Of a DNA stretch of 64,000 nt, positions 1-10,250 are shown one piece after another; within the stretch, counting starts at the first letter, position 1; each line of letters starts with the position of its first letter. The translations under genes and the position numbers were made by a program. Under the pieces are notes generated by a model. The model was given only the letters and a program-made list of their open reading frames with translations, made no database searches and had not been told where the DNA came from. Origin of the DNA: Bretschneidera sinensis (lineage: Eukaryota > Streptophyta > Magnoliopsida > Brassicales > Akaniaceae); the NCBI GenBank assembly GCA_023935145.1, contig CM043705.1, forward strand, positions 55,043,084 through 55,107,083, given 5' to 3'.

Positions 1-514
1 TCCAAGTGGGCAACTCATGATGAGGACATCTTCTCAAAAGGTCTTTAAAACGTTCCCATGCCCCATAGAGTGACTCCCTATCGACCTGTAAAAACATAGT
101 AATTTCATTACGTAACTTTGCAGTTTTTGCAGGAGGAAAGTATTTCCCTAAAAAAATTTGTGCCAATTCTTCCCATGTCGTTATGGATCCTGCTAGCAAG
201 GAAATCAACCAGCTTTTTGCTTTGTCCCTCAGTGAAAATGAAAAAATTCTTAAGCGAATTGCATCCTCCGATACTCCGTTATGCTTAAAGGTGTCGCAAA
301 TTTCAAAAAAATTCGCCAAGTGAACATTTGGATCTTCTTGCGATAAGCCCCCAAATTGTACTAAATGTTGAATCATCTGAATGATGGCTGGCTTAATTTC
401 GAAGTTGTTCGCTTGTATAGGTGGTCGTCGGATGCTAGATTCAACACCATCCATCTTTAGCATAGCATAATCCCACAGTGCACGTTGCGCCTCTGCGTTG
501 TTCTCTTCTGCCAT
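1..514 (-). CDS. gag: Gag N-terminal part, Athila-like Ty3/gypsy element A0 (runs off the window)
   Basis: The minus strand is open from an ATG at 514 to the window edge (about 171 codons). It begins MAEENNAEAQRALW and contains the retrotransposon Gag core: a segment reading LRDKAKSWL, then TTWEELAQIFLGKYFP, then a stretch ending RCPHHELP. These blocks are typical of plant Athila/TAT-type Gag, the capsid protein of the virus-like particle. The start fits because a tRNA-Asp primer site (715-732) and an LTR lie just upstream and the leader between them is short. No stop or frameshift is seen. The zinc knuckle and protease would lie left of the window. This copy is distinct from the A gag at 9381-9840 and 18664-18992, which belongs to the neighbouring element sharing the same LTR. 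Confidence 0.85.
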   Translation of the reverse strand, partial: MAEENNAEAQRALWDYAMLKMDGVESSIRRPPIQANNFEIKPAIIQMIQHLVQFGGLSQEDPNVHLANFFEICDTFKHNGVSEDAIRLRIFSFSLRDKAKSWLISLLAGSITTWEELAQIFLGKYFPPAKTAKLRNEITMFLQVDRESLYGAWERFKDLLRRCPHHELPTW

Positions 515-714
515 TTTATTAACTGTTACTGACGCTGCTCCTCTCAAAGCGTGAAAAGTGCACTCAATTTTTGGATTCAATTATGCAAGTATTCTCCCAC
601 TAGTACGCGTCATGCACTAGAAATGAAAACCCTACAAAATAGATTTAAAAACCAAATTAACAAACTCTCAAATTAACTAGCATCATCACAATAAAATGTA
701 ATATTTTATTTCAG

Positions 715-732
715 TCCCCGGCAACGCCGCCA
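715..732 (-). other. Primer binding site, tRNA-Asp type (element A0)
   Basis: Read on the minus strand this is TGGCGGCGTTGCCGGGGA, complementary to the 3' end of plant tRNA-Asp with one mismatch (family B has TGGCGCCGTTGCCGGGGA). It lies 6 nt inside the LTR end, where minus-strand DNA synthesis starts. tRNA-Asp priming is usual for Athila-like elements. Confidence 0.9.
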
Positions 733-1085
733 AAAACTTGATGCGATAAAAATTAACACTAACAAGTGCACTAATCGTTCAAGTAATAAAATGATGAGTA
801 AGTATCATTCCCAATGAGAACTAAATAGATAATACAGAAATTATGACTCAACTCTTACCGTTATTTGAGCAAATGAGTAATTGTAGGAGAAGAATTTACT
901 AAAACTTAACTAAAGGAAAAACAGATTCTAATAGTAAATAAAAGGAAGAATTGCAAACTTGGAATTAGATTCTTATAAACTAACGTGCTAAGGACTCGAC
1001 TTCACCTAAACCATTATTGCCAAGAGTTTCGAATGGACAAGTTTCGTTTAATACATTTTTCAAGATGGTAGAATTCCCAATAAAT

Positions 1086-1282
1086 TGGTTATCCATATTC
1101 CAGGTCTAACCACAATCTCAAGAATCATTAATTTCAAATATCCATATTCCAAGTCTATTCTAGATTAATTCAAATTAAGAAGCATTAAGTTCAGTGGAAT
1201 TCCTTTCAGTTAAATCTCCCTATTCAGTTACGATTTAAACGAACCACATGAACTTCCTAGAATCCCTATTCGGTTACTTCTA
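1086..1282 (-). ncRNA. Hairpin array in the transcribed part of the family-A LTR
   Basis: Four stem-loops are visible on the minus strand. In transcript order: TAGAA/TTCTA (1258-1282), TTTAAATC/GATTTAA with one bulge (1209-1240), a longer imperfect stem closed by ATTAAT/ATTAAT (1127-1169), and TGGTTA/TAACCA (1086-1112). The first two loops carry an AACYGAATAGGGA-type core and the last two GACYTGGAATATGGA. The stems differ while the loop cores are conserved. The inverted LTR copy at 19203-19398 keeps the pairing (C-G becomes U-G in hairpin 2). The array lies downstream of the TATA box, hence in the RNA leader. Function unknown; structure inferred by eye. Confidence 0.55.
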
Positions 1283-1743
1283 TTTCATCCATGGCATGTT
1301 TTACCCTGGCTTTTGCATAGACAACAATCCAACATCATATTTATTAATTCAACCATTCATAAAAACATAGCTTCTCTATTCAACACATCACCATGCTTCA
1401 TGAAGGAATCAAAGTAACAAACAGCATTAAGAACAATAAAACACACTCTTTGAAAAACACATTAAATTCTAACTTGTCCGAACAACAACTCAAGACATAG
1501 GTCTAGGATTCATCTATCCTTAACACAAAAATACCTACTCCATAATAATATTCAAACAAACCAAGTTCATATCATAAAACATCAACATAACCAAATAAGA
1601 ATAAAGCAAAACCAGAGAGAAATGATTAAAAACTTCAGAGGAGCCTCCAAGAGTGTCTTCAACTCCCCTTTTGTGTCTTGTCTCCTCCAAATTTGTTTTT
1701 TTGTTCAACAGCCACGCTCCCCTTTTGTTCAGCTAGGGTTTGC

Positions 1744-1751
1744 TATTTATA
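1744..1751 (-). promoter_or_regulatory. TATA box of the family-A LTR
   Basis: TATAAATA on the minus strand, about 450 bp into the LTR, just downstream of the GC-rich repeat cluster. This fits the pol II core promoter of the element. Confidence 0.6.
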
Positions 1752-1770
1752 ATATTTTGAATCTACTGGC

Positions 1771-2008
1771 CAGCGCTGCAGCGTCGACTTCCCAGCGCTG
1801 CAGCGCTAGGCACATATCGAACCCTAGCCAGAGCTGCAGCTCCCCACAAACCAGCGCTGCAGCTTTGAGTTTCTGTCCACTTCACAAATTTTTCTATTCC
1901 TACCAGATTCCAGCACTGCAGCGCTAAAGAACCAACGCTGCAACTCTAAGTTTCTGTCCTCTTCACATATTTTGCCCTTCCAGCCCTATTCTATTGCTGC
2001 AGCCTTGA
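1771..2008 (-). promoter_or_regulatory. Cluster of CAGCGCTGCAGC near-palindromes in U3 of family A
   Basis: Variants of CAGCGCTGCAGCG recur about seven times in 240 bp of otherwise AT-rich sequence, directly upstream of the TATA box. The same motif recurs between integrase and ORF2 at 5310-5425. Likely a promoter or enhancer array; the binding factor is unknown. Confidence 0.5.
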
Positions 2009-2198
2009 GTGTCTGCACAGTAAATTCCCAAAACTCATCATTGATCATTCAAGTTAACTAAAACAAACTAATAGTAGAATAAAATAAACTAAACTAAAAA
2101 CTACTAAAAAACACATGAAACACAAATCTAATGCTTAAGATCAACACCAAAAACGTGCCTAAAAGAAGTATAATAACATGATTTATTCAGAGTTATCA

Positions 2199-2211
2199 CA
2201 CCCCCAAACTT
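2199..2211 (-). other. Polypurine tract of element A
   Basis: AAGTTTGGGGGTG on the minus strand, directly abutting the LTR start TGATAAC. This is the expected plus-strand primer position. Confidence 0.85.
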
Positions 2212-3606
2212 ACGGTTTTGCTAGTCCTCGAGCAAACTAGAACAAAATCCTTACACACACATCCTAAGAGTGAGAGATGGTTTGATTAGATTTGATAACA
2301 ACATGCCTCAAAGATTGTATATAGATCATAGCGCAAGAAAATTTTCCAAATGCTGCTAATGTCTAGAATTTCAAATTTATTGTCAGCCTTATCTTACATC
2401 AAATTCTTCAAACATGTGTGTGTAACACCTTTATAAACTTAATCGTCTCGCCACTCTGATCAGTTTATGTAAGCAAGTAGGATAATGCCAATCTTTCAGA
2501 GTCCATAAGATTGCTTTTCACACCACTCTCCACTAATGTAGGCCATGATAGTACCCGAGATCACCAGGACTTTATTCAGCTTATAACTTTGGCTAAGGCT
2601 AAGGTATGGTAAAGGATTTATTTGAGGCTCACATCACCTTAAGCACATCAACAAATAAAATTTTATTTCAAACTTTCCTTCATTTGTCATGTAATACTCC
2701 AATACTTTTGCTGTTGTCAGATCTTTTTTTTTTTTTTTTTTTTTAATGCTTGTACTCTAGTAGCACCAGTCTTTATTTCTGTGCGTATGAATGAAACTTT
2801 TCAACTTCGATCGTTCCCTTGCCCTCTTATGACTAGGGTCCATTGCTCACTCTCGATGGGAAATATTTGATACTTAACACAAGCAAGTCGAATACCGCTT
2901 TCTCTTGCTCAATCCTCTGTCACCGCTTAAGAGAATAGTCCATTCATTAATCGATGTGCTTACAGGTGAAAGGTAGAGTTGTAGTTCTTTTTTTTTTTTT
3001 TTTTGGAACATAGGTTAGATGGTCGGGTGACAAAACAATAGATATTCAAGTTCAAAAAGGGGAAAACTAAAGATAATCACATATCAAGGGTTGGCTAGAA
3101 AATCTCAAACGTTCCAAACATGGCCTGAATCATTTCTGTGGTACTGTACTACCTAGGATTTCGCCTTGAGTGGTCTTCAAACAAGTTCTAGAGTCCATGA
3201 GATCTCAAGAAACTACATTGCTCACATAAACATTCTCTAAAACAGCAAGACAACAAAGTGCTTAGGTGTAAGTGCTCATTGTGTTTAAAGAGTTCGATGT
3301 AAAATAAATCCAACAACAAACTCAAGCACACAGACAAACGCAACATTTTTCAAATTTTCAATGGCTACAATCAAGTCAATCTATTTCTCATCATTGGCAA
3401 AATCAAAATAAAAAAAAATAAAGCACACAGATAAAACAAACAGAAAAATAACTAGAAACAAAAATAACCAGAACCATGAGCAGCACACAACACTCAGATA
3501 CCTTCCCCACCCCCACCCCCAAACTTAAATGATACATTGTCTGTAATGTATAAACTTTGAACATAAAGTAAGAGAAATGAACTACTCTGAATAGTCGAAA
3601 CCCGAA
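2212..3606 (-). other. 3' noncoding region of element A, with internal hairpin and G-rich tract
   Basis: No coding potential seen. At 3502-3551 the minus strand shows ATACATT, a 6-nt loop, AATGTAT, and then TTTAAGTTTGGGGGTG followed by more G runs. The same arrangement follows ORF2 in family B. Poly-A/T runs occur at about 2727-2744 and 2989-3004. The remaining sequence resembles the conserved 3' region of B1 only in architecture. Confidence 0.6.
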
Positions 3607-4680
3607 TCAATCATCTTCGTTAATGTCCTCATCCTCCGGATCATTGCTATGACCGGGATATGGTGGTAGCGAAGGAAGCTACTGTATATCGATTCCTAAA
3701 TGAGTGGCAAAAATCCTCATCATCTGGTCATTGGTTTGAAAACAACCCGCAATGTATGATGCCTGCTACTGACCCCATTGCCGAAGCTCATGAAACTCTG
3801 TCTCAACCGCTGTCAAACGATCAGAAAGTGACATATTCAGTTGTTGCCGTGCTGACGGAGGCTATGAGGAAGAGGCTCCTTGGCTTGGTGCTTGATCTAT
3901 ATCTGTAATCCTATAGATAATCCTGAGATCCAAAGGATGCATTGGTTATTTAATTTGTTCCCCAGCAGTCCAGGTAACACTACACGAGCCACAAAGGGCT
4001 GTTATCAAAGATGGGAAATACAACCCCGCACTGATCGAATTCGCGCTGTATAAAATGCTATTTTGGATAATGCTTCCCACATTAATACTCAATCCTTGGT
4101 AGATGGCAAATAACAGGATTGCTCTGTCTCTTGTGACATCGCTTAAATGGGTCCTCGGAAGCAAACAAGCGTCCACAAAGTAATGCCAAGCTTTCGCTGT
4201 CCTATCCATTGCACTCGATGGAAATGAAATCCGCTCATCACCTGATAATTTCCATTATGTCTCAAATTTGTAGAGAACCTGGATTACCTTGTCAAGGTCA
4301 GGCGCACTGGTATAGGCACTGTACTCATCCATTGGGACGTTGGGAGTAGCGAGTAGTTTATTGATTGTGCCTTTGTCGAATGCCACCAATTTCCCTCTAA
4401 TTTTCACCTTTAGATTCGTGTGCTTGGTAGCATTCGCATAAAATTCGCGTATGAACGGAATAATTGCAGCTTCTGGTGTTGTGCAGAATGTTTCCCATTT
4501 TTAGATAGTGATGATCTTGTGAATGAGTTGAAAGTGTCCCTTGGTGATATTAAATCCTCTTTAAGGGATTGGGACTTTCTTGAGTTGGGAATGCTTAAAC
4601 CTCTGTTCTGCTTCCTTTGAAACAAATAGCTCGGAATTGTAACTTATAGAGACAGGTCTCGCGCATTTGGGAGGAGCCAT
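3607..4680 (-). pseudogene. ORF2 of element A (putative plant transposon protein), degenerate
   Basis: Reading from an ATG at 4680 gives MAPPKCARPVSISYNSELF, then a segment with FIREFYANA, then a 3946-4209 block containing AKAWHYFVDACLLP and RDRAILLFAIYQGLSINVG. It ends in an acidic tail NDPEDEDINEDD before a stop at 3607. These blocks match the 'putative plant transposon protein' family that often follows integrase in Athila-like elements. Several in-frame stops interrupt it (for example near 4255 and 4560). Its role is unknown; it sits where an envelope-like gene would be, but I see no convincing signal peptide or membrane segment. It is homologous in position and domain type to the family-B ORF2. 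Confidence 0.65.
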
Positions 4681-5599
4681 TTGATCAAGACTTATTTTCT
4701 GTAAATAACCAAGCCCAAATCTGCAGAAAACAACCTAAAGCAACACACTCTTCCACACACAAAGATTCCCAAAGAATTTTGCAGAAAACTTGTCAATCAA
4801 AGCTTTGCAATGTCTTCAATCAACGAGTCTCAAATGACCCAGCATAATATAGTGCATAGCCAACTCACCATCACCGAAATTTCATGCAGCCATAATCACA
4901 CTTTTCTCCCAACTAACAGCCAAGTTAATTAAAAATCCAAGTAAAACTAAGATGTTTCAACTTATCTGTTTCTACATTCCTCAATATCGCATCAAATCAC
5001 TATGTATTGTAAGGCAAACAAAAAAATTCGAGTGATTTTACTCACTAATCTGAAATTTTGGTGTTTTAAGATGAAGAAACCTTACTTGATTGGAAAAAAG
5101 CAGAGTCACCCAAAAGCACTTGAGATGTGAAATTTCTGTGAAGAACTGGGGCCTTCCGTGGTGAAAGATGCATAAGAACCCTGATTTGGTGGTGTGATAA
5201 GGGAAGAAGGTTGAATTTTAGTGATTTGGAGAGAGAGAGGCGTTGGAAATTAGAAACTTTACACAACCTAACAGTGAGAGATCATGTTTTTAAAACCCAG
5301 TGCGTGACTCGGCGCAGCAGCGCTGACTTCCTGGGGGTACAGCACTGAGTCTCTGGTCCAACCTCTTCATAATGGTCTTTTCAGCACTGCAACGCTCAAA
5401 GCTTATGGCTGCAGCGTTGGTTCTCGGGCCTGACTCAAATCAATCCTGAAAACAAAAAAAAACATAACTAATTTAAAACAATAAAAACTTAACTAAAAGA
5501 CAAACCAAACAAAAACAAAATAAACACACAAAACAAATTCAAATGCAAGAAAAATAAAAACAAAATGTTAGTTCTAATTTATAGTCTTTAGCTTGGCTT
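4681..5599 (-). other. Spacer between integrase and ORF2 in element A, with GC-rich motif cluster
   Basis: Non-coding. CAGCGCTG-type motifs (5310-5425) repeat the U3 motif of the same family. Read on the minus strand, the cluster is followed by a CT-rich stretch (5228-5240) and an AT-rich TATATTA sequence near 4845, upstream of the ORF2 ATG. This layout resembles a promoter, but that is inference. Confidence 0.45.
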
Positions 5600-6752
5600 T
5601 CCGATTTATGGCTCTTGGAGAATGGTTGTGGACAATTGAGGGTCAAACATCCCCATTATGTAGTGTTTCAATCTGTGCCCGTTGACCTTGAACGTCTCCT
5701 TGTTTTTCTCGTGTCGTAATTCAACGACACTAAAAGGTGAGACACTTATCACGGTGTACGGTCCAGTCCACCAAGATTTCAGTTTTCCCAGAAATAGACG
5801 AAGTTAGCTATTATACAGAAGAACTTGTTGCCCTGGAACAAATTCTTTCCTCGAGATGTGTCGATCATGCCATATTTTTTTTTGTTTTTTCCTTGTACAG
5901 CCTTGCATTCTCATATGCTCCTAGTTGAAGTTCTTCTAATTCATCAACTTGTAACAAACGCTTTTGTCCTGCAACAGTCATATCAAAATTCAAGAATTTG
6001 GTAGCCCAAAATGCTTTATGCTCGAGTTCGACAGGAAGATGACAGGCTTTTCCAAAAACCAGCCTATATGGTGACATTGCTATTGGTGTTTTGAAAGCTG
6101 TTCTATATGCCCACAAAGTATAATCTAATTTGAGTGTCCAATCTTTCTTAGAAATATTCACTTTTTTTTCTAAAATTCTTTTCACCTCCCGATTTGAAAC
6201 TTCTACCTGACCGCTTGTTTGTGCATGGTATGAGGTGCCGAGTTTGTGAGTTACTCCATATTTTCCTAACAAGGTTCTAAATTGATGATTGCCAAAGTGT
6301 TTACCTCGATCACTAATTATTGTCTTAGGTGTTCCAAACAGGGTAAAGATGTTTTTCTTGAGGAATAGGAGAACCACTTTAGCATCATTAGTGCGGGTTG
6401 CTATGGCTACTACCCATTTAGACACATAATCTACTGCAACTAAAATATACTGATTTGATAAGGATGCAGGATAGGGTCCCATGAAATCAATACCCCAAAC
6501 ATCAAATATTTCGCAAATAAGAATATTGTTTAAAGGCATTTCATTTCGTTTAGATATGTTACCAATTCGTTGACACCTATCACATGATGCGACGTAAGCC
6601 TGGGCATCCTTAAACAGAGTCGGCCAATAGAAACCTGATTGCAATACCTTTGCTGCTGTTCGGTTTGCACCAAAATGTCCCCCAGCTTCTCTGTCATGGC
6701 AGTAATGCAGAATACTGTTAAACTCATGCTCCGGCACATATCTACGAATCAC
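5600..6752 (-). pseudogene. int: Integrase of element A (catalytic residues intact, late frameshift)
   Basis: An open segment of 295 codons (6752-5865) holds the zinc-binding HHCC set (H19, H26, C57, C60) and the catalytic triad D89 (WGIDF), D148 (ISDRG) and E184 (GQVEVSN), with the classic 35-residue D-E spacing. The C-terminal DNA-binding part continues in another frame after an A-run near 5873-5881. It reads KEFVPGQQVLLYN, then a stop, then KLKSWWTGPYTV and VNGHRLKHY, to about 5600. Integrase inserts the cDNA into host DNA. The core domain looks functional apart from the frameshift and one downstream stop. The start at 6752 overlaps the preceding RNase H/linker frame, consistent with one original Gag-Pol polyprotein. 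Confidence 0.9.
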
Positions 6753-7664
6753 CTGGTCTGCACATAATTTGTATAAATATGGATCCTCCCAAAAATAATA
6801 CTTTACATTGGATAGGAGTTTCTTTTTTTTGTTGATATGTGAAGTGACCTGGGATCCAGTTTCCTACAAGGTAATTGGAAAAATCAACAAACCATGGTGT
6901 CTCAGACAGCGATAAAACAGAATTAAACGAAGAAATAGATAATATTTTCTCATCAGGAAATTCTTCATTAATGCTAATATTAGTCTCTTCCGATTTTTCG
7001 AACTTTGATAAGTGGTCTGCCACTTGATTGTTAGTCCCCTTCTTATCTTTGATTTCTAAATCAAATTCTTGAAGAAGGAGAATCCACCTTTTGGTTTTGC
7101 ATCATTCTTCGCTAAAAGGTACTTTAAAGCTACATGGTCAGTATAAACAGTAACTTTCGATCCAATAAGATAGGATCGAAACTTATCAAATGCAAATACA
7201 ACAGCTAAAAGTTCTTTCTCGCTGGTAGCATAGTTCAGTTGGGGTCCAGTAAGAGTGCGACTTGCATAATAAATTGTCCTGAAAACCTTATCTATTTTTT
7301 GACCAAGCACTACCCCAACTGCAGTATCACTGGCATCACACATTAATTCGAACGGGAGGTTCCAATCTGGTGCTACCACAATAGGAGCAGTCACCAACTT
7401 ATCCTTTAATGTAGCAAATGCCTGCAAACAATCATCAGAGAAGTTAAACTTCACATCTTTTATAAGAAGATTAAAAATAGGTTTAGAGATTTTTGAAAAA
7501 TCCTTAATGAATCTCCTGTAAAATCCTGCATGCCCCAGGAAACTTCTGATGGCTTTGACTGAAGTAGGAGGTGGGAGTTTTTCTATTACATACACCTTTG
7601 CTTTGTCAACTTCAATACCCCTAGATGATATTTTATGCCCCAACACTATCCCTTCATGGACCAT
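6742..7664 (-). pseudogene. RNase H and linker to integrase, element A
   Basis: The first part (7664-7056) gives the end of RT (SFLGHAGFYRRFIKDFSKI) and the Ty3/gypsy RNase H with FELMCDASD, SEKELLAVVFAFDKFRSYL and TDHVALKYLL. A one-base frameshift near 7092 separates it from [11 protein letters not shown] and [10 protein letters not shown] (7080-7010), and another in an A-run near 6825 separates the linker from the integrase zinc domain. RNase H removes the RNA template during reverse transcription. The acidic residues of the DASD and TDH motifs are present. Originally one frame with RT and integrase. Confidence 0.88.
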
Positions 7665-8636
7665 GAAATGACATTTCTCCCAATTTAGTATAAGGTTCGT
7701 CTCTTCGTATCACTGCAAAACTAAAGATAGATTATGAAGGCAATCGTCAAAGGTTAGACCAAATAGTGTGAAATCATCCATGAAGATCTGTAAAACATTT
7801 TCAGTCATATCAGAAAAAATTGCCAACATGCAACGTTGAAAAGTTGCGGGTGCGTTATAGAGACCGAAGGGCATCCTCCTATATGCAAACGTGCCATAAG
7901 GATATGTAAACGTCGTCTTTTTTTGATCCTCAGGTGCTATGGGAATTTGGTTAAATCTCGAGTATCCATCAAGTAGACAGTAGAACCTGTGACCTGCTAA
8001 TCTTTCCAACATTTGATCAATAAAAGGTAAAGGAAAGTGGTCTTTTCTTTTGGCGTCATTTAATTTTCTATAGTCAATACAAACACGCCAACCTGTCAAA
8101 GTTCTGGTGGGGATCAATTCATTATTATTATTTTTCACAACAGTGCTCCCACCTTTCTTTGGTACTAATTGTACCGGGCTGGTCCAAGCACTATCAGAGA
8201 TTGGATAAATAATACCTGCATTAAGCAACTTGACAACTTCTTTCTTAACAACCTCTTGCATTGCCGGATTTAAGTGTCTCTGTGGTTGAATAGTAGGCTT
8301 GAAGTTCTCCTCCATGAGAATTTTGTGAGTGCAAATGGAAGGGTTAATTCCCTTGATATCCGCTATTGTCCACCCCAAAGCCTTTTTGTACCTTCTTAAG
8401 ACTTCCAACAAGCGTTCTTCCATTTTACCTGTCAACGAAGAGGATATTATAACTAAGAAAATATTTTTCTCTAAATAAACATATTTCAAATGATCAGGTA
8501 AAGTTTTTAATTCAGGGGTTATTATTGGTTCTTCTGGCACTTCTTTTCCTATTTCAGCCTCTAAGTTCCTTACTTCTTCTTGGATGACGAGTTCTTCAGT
8601 GGTGGTAGTTCCTGATTCCATGATGCATCTCTCCAA
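7665..8636 (-). CDS. Reverse transcriptase segment of element A
   Basis: A 308-codon open segment (8636-7710). It has the RT fingers (WRVCIDYRKLN), the first catalytic aspartate D223 in LLDGYSRFNQ, the PFGLYNAPATFQRCM motif and the catalytic FMDD box (residues 285-288), so all catalytic acids are present. A TGA stop at about 7706 breaks the frame just before YEETNLILNWEKCHFM. A TAG separates it from protease upstream; these are the only stops seen between protease and RNase H. The ATG at 8636 is not a true start; translation was as Gag-Pol. E has the same domain with a changed catalytic residue. Confidence 0.9.
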
Positions 8637-8660
8637 AGTATCTTCATTTAATGTTTTCTC

Positions 8661-9380
8661 CTAAAACTCCTCAGTAAGGTCATCAACAACATCCGCGTGA
8701 AAACAAGAAGAAGTAGATAGGTCAGAAAGATATTTCATGATTTTATACATATCAAAAACTATTTGCTCATCATTGACTCTCAAAATCAATTTCCCTTGTT
8801 GTACATCAATTAGGGCTCTCCCTATAGCAAGGAATGGACGTCCAAGTATAAGAGGTACCTCACGATCCTTTTCCATGTCGAGAATAATAAAGTCTACAGG
8901 GAATATAAATTTATCAACCTTTACCAGTACATCTTCTATAATTCCCCGTGGTCTCTTAATCAATCGATCAGCTAATTGAAATGACACTGTCGTTGTTTTG
9001 ACTTCTCCTAATCTAAGTTTCTTGCAAATTGAAAGAGGTATAAGATTGATACTTACACCAAGGTCACATAAAGCTTTATCAAAAAATGAATTTCCCAAAG
9101 TGCATGGTATAGTAAAACTCCCTGAATCTTTCAATTTTGGAGGTAGATTGTTTTGCAGTATAGCACTGCACTCTTTAGTTAACATCACCGTTCCGTGTTC
9201 CTCGAGCTTCCGTTTATTATACAGAATTTCCTTCAAAAATTTACTGTAACTAGGCATCTGTGATAACGCCTCTGCAAATGGAATGTTAATATGCAATTTC
9301 TTGAAAATCTCTAAAAATTTTGAGAATTGCTTATCTAATTTTTCTTTTTCAAATTTCTGAGGATAGGGAAGAGGTGGCAT
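8661..9380 (-). CDS. Aspartic protease of element A
   Basis: Open for 239 codons. It contains the conserved Athila-type block FAEALSQMPSYSKFLKE, the SFTIPC strand, the active-site loop DLGVS with aspartate at about residue 106 and the flap/C-terminal ILGRPF at 178-183. The protease matures Gag-Pol. It ends in a TAG just before the RT segment, which looks like a later nonsense change because the two frames are the same. Same domain as in B1, D and E. Confidence 0.88.
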   Translation of the reverse strand: MPPLPYPQKFEKEKLDKQFSKFLEIFKKLHINIPFAEALSQMPSYSKFLKEILYNKRKLEEHGTVMLTKECSAILQNNLPPKLKDSGSFTIPCTLGNSFFDKALCDLGVSINLIPLSICKKLRLGEVKTTTVSFQLADRLIKRPRGIIEDVLVKVDKFIFPVDFIILDMEKDREVPLILGRPFLAIGRALIDVQQGKLILRVNDEQIVFDMYKIMKYLSDLSTSSCFHADVVDDLTEEF

Positions 9381-9840
9381 ATATTTAGTTTCAGAGTTAG
9401 AACGATCAAACCTTTACTAGTAAACTTCTTTGCTGAAACATGTTTCTCCTCTTGCGTGGTCCTTTCTTTTTCGCCTTCTTGATTAGTGATTTCTTTAGAT
9501 TTTGGCTCTTCCAATTGTGTGCCACTCCTTAGTGTTATGACCTTGACATCCTCCTTAGGATTTTTTTCTGTGTTGCTCGGAAGCGAACCTTGTGCACGTC
9601 CAGAAATTATGGTTGCTAGTTGCCCACCTGAAATTCCAAATTTCCGATGGATGTTTCTTGATTTTGGAACCTAGTTTCTGCTGCATTTAAGAATTTGGCC
9701 ATCATGTCCTCCAAGTTGGACTTTTTTTTTCTTGAGGTGGGTATTCAAGAGGAGGTTGTTTCGCATTGCTTTGATTGCAAGACAGATTTGGGTGATTTCT
9801 CCATCCCAGATTATATGTATTGCTATATGGATTGTTTTGT
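9381..9840 (-). pseudogene. gag: Gag C-terminal part of element A, split by B1
   Basis: From the insertion point the minus strand reads NNPYSNTYNLGWRNHPNLSC, the block that follows the Gag zinc knuckle in Athila-like elements. Further down comes TLRSGTQLEEPKSKE and a lysine/glutamate-rich tail leading into protease. Frame breaks are present near 9720 (T-run) and one stop near 9416. The upstream half is at 18664-18992. Confidence 0.8.
9836..9840 (+). other. Target-site duplication, left copy (element B1)
   Basis: TTTGT next to the B1 5' end; the right copy is TTTGC at 18659-18663. The uninterrupted gag frame requires TTTGC, so the left copy has one change. Confidence 0.75.
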
Positions 9841-10029
9841 TGATAGGTGCTTAAATATTCATACTTAAGCCCCCTTATTTACATTTGTTAGGTCCTTAGT
9901 TATGTTAATTTAGTTAATTTTACTTCATTTGTGTGTTTCACCTATTTTTTATAGGTCTTGGAGAAAAAGAAGCAGTTTTGGCACTTAAGGGAAGAAGCCT
10001 GAAGATTCTAGAGCAGCTTCTGGTCAAAG

Positions 10030-10141
10030 TGCGATCGATCGCAATACTGCATGCGATCGAGCGCGCATGCGATCGTTCGCACGCATGAAGGATCGAGCGT
10101 AACATTGCGATCGAGCGCAAGACGCATGCGATCAAGCGCAC
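10030..10141 (+). promoter_or_regulatory. Cluster of TGCGATCGAGCGCA near-palindromes in U3 (B1 5' LTR)
   Basis: Six variants in about 110 bp, including TGCGATCGATCGCA (perfect palindrome) and TGCGATCGAGCGCA. Equivalent clusters lie in the other family-B LTRs (17502-17610, 21519-21613, 29039-29140, 43824-43897, 52405-52516, 61926-62005). They end about 100 bp upstream of the TATA box. Confidence 0.6.
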
Positions 10142-10242
10142 ATGTACGAGTGTGAACAGTAAAACAGCAGAACTCTATTTTGAGAGTTTTGTGTTTTAAG
10201 AAAGTTTAGGAACTCATGAGCCTTCTAGGACTATTCAAGCCC

Positions 10243-10250
10243 TATAAATA
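10243..10250 (+). promoter_or_regulatory. TATA box, B1 5' LTR
   Basis: TATAAATA in the context CCCTATAAATACACC. The same box is at about 17723 in the 3' LTR. Transcription would start about 30 nt downstream. Confidence 0.65.

Larger units (their letters stand above)
739..2198 (-). repeat. LTR of Athila-like family A, shared by two internal regions
   Basis: About 1.46 kb, beginning TGATAACTC and ending TTTATCGCATCA on the minus strand. It is bounded on the left by a primer site and gag (element A0) and on the right by a polypurine tract (element A). One LTR therefore serves as 5' LTR of A0 and 3' LTR of A. U3 (right part) has a TATA box at 1744-1751 and GC-rich near-palindromes; the transcribed part carries a hairpin array. 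A partial copy in opposite orientation is at 18993-19736. Confidence 0.85.

Noticed and set aside
1622..1927. 101-codon plus-strand frame
   Set aside because: Antisense to the family-A LTR and made of the CAGCGCTGCAGC motif; no protein support.
9938..10141. Short open frames rich in Arg-Ser-Ile in the LTRs
   Set aside because: They arise from the near-palindromic U3 motifs and recur in every family-B LTR without a conserved start or end.
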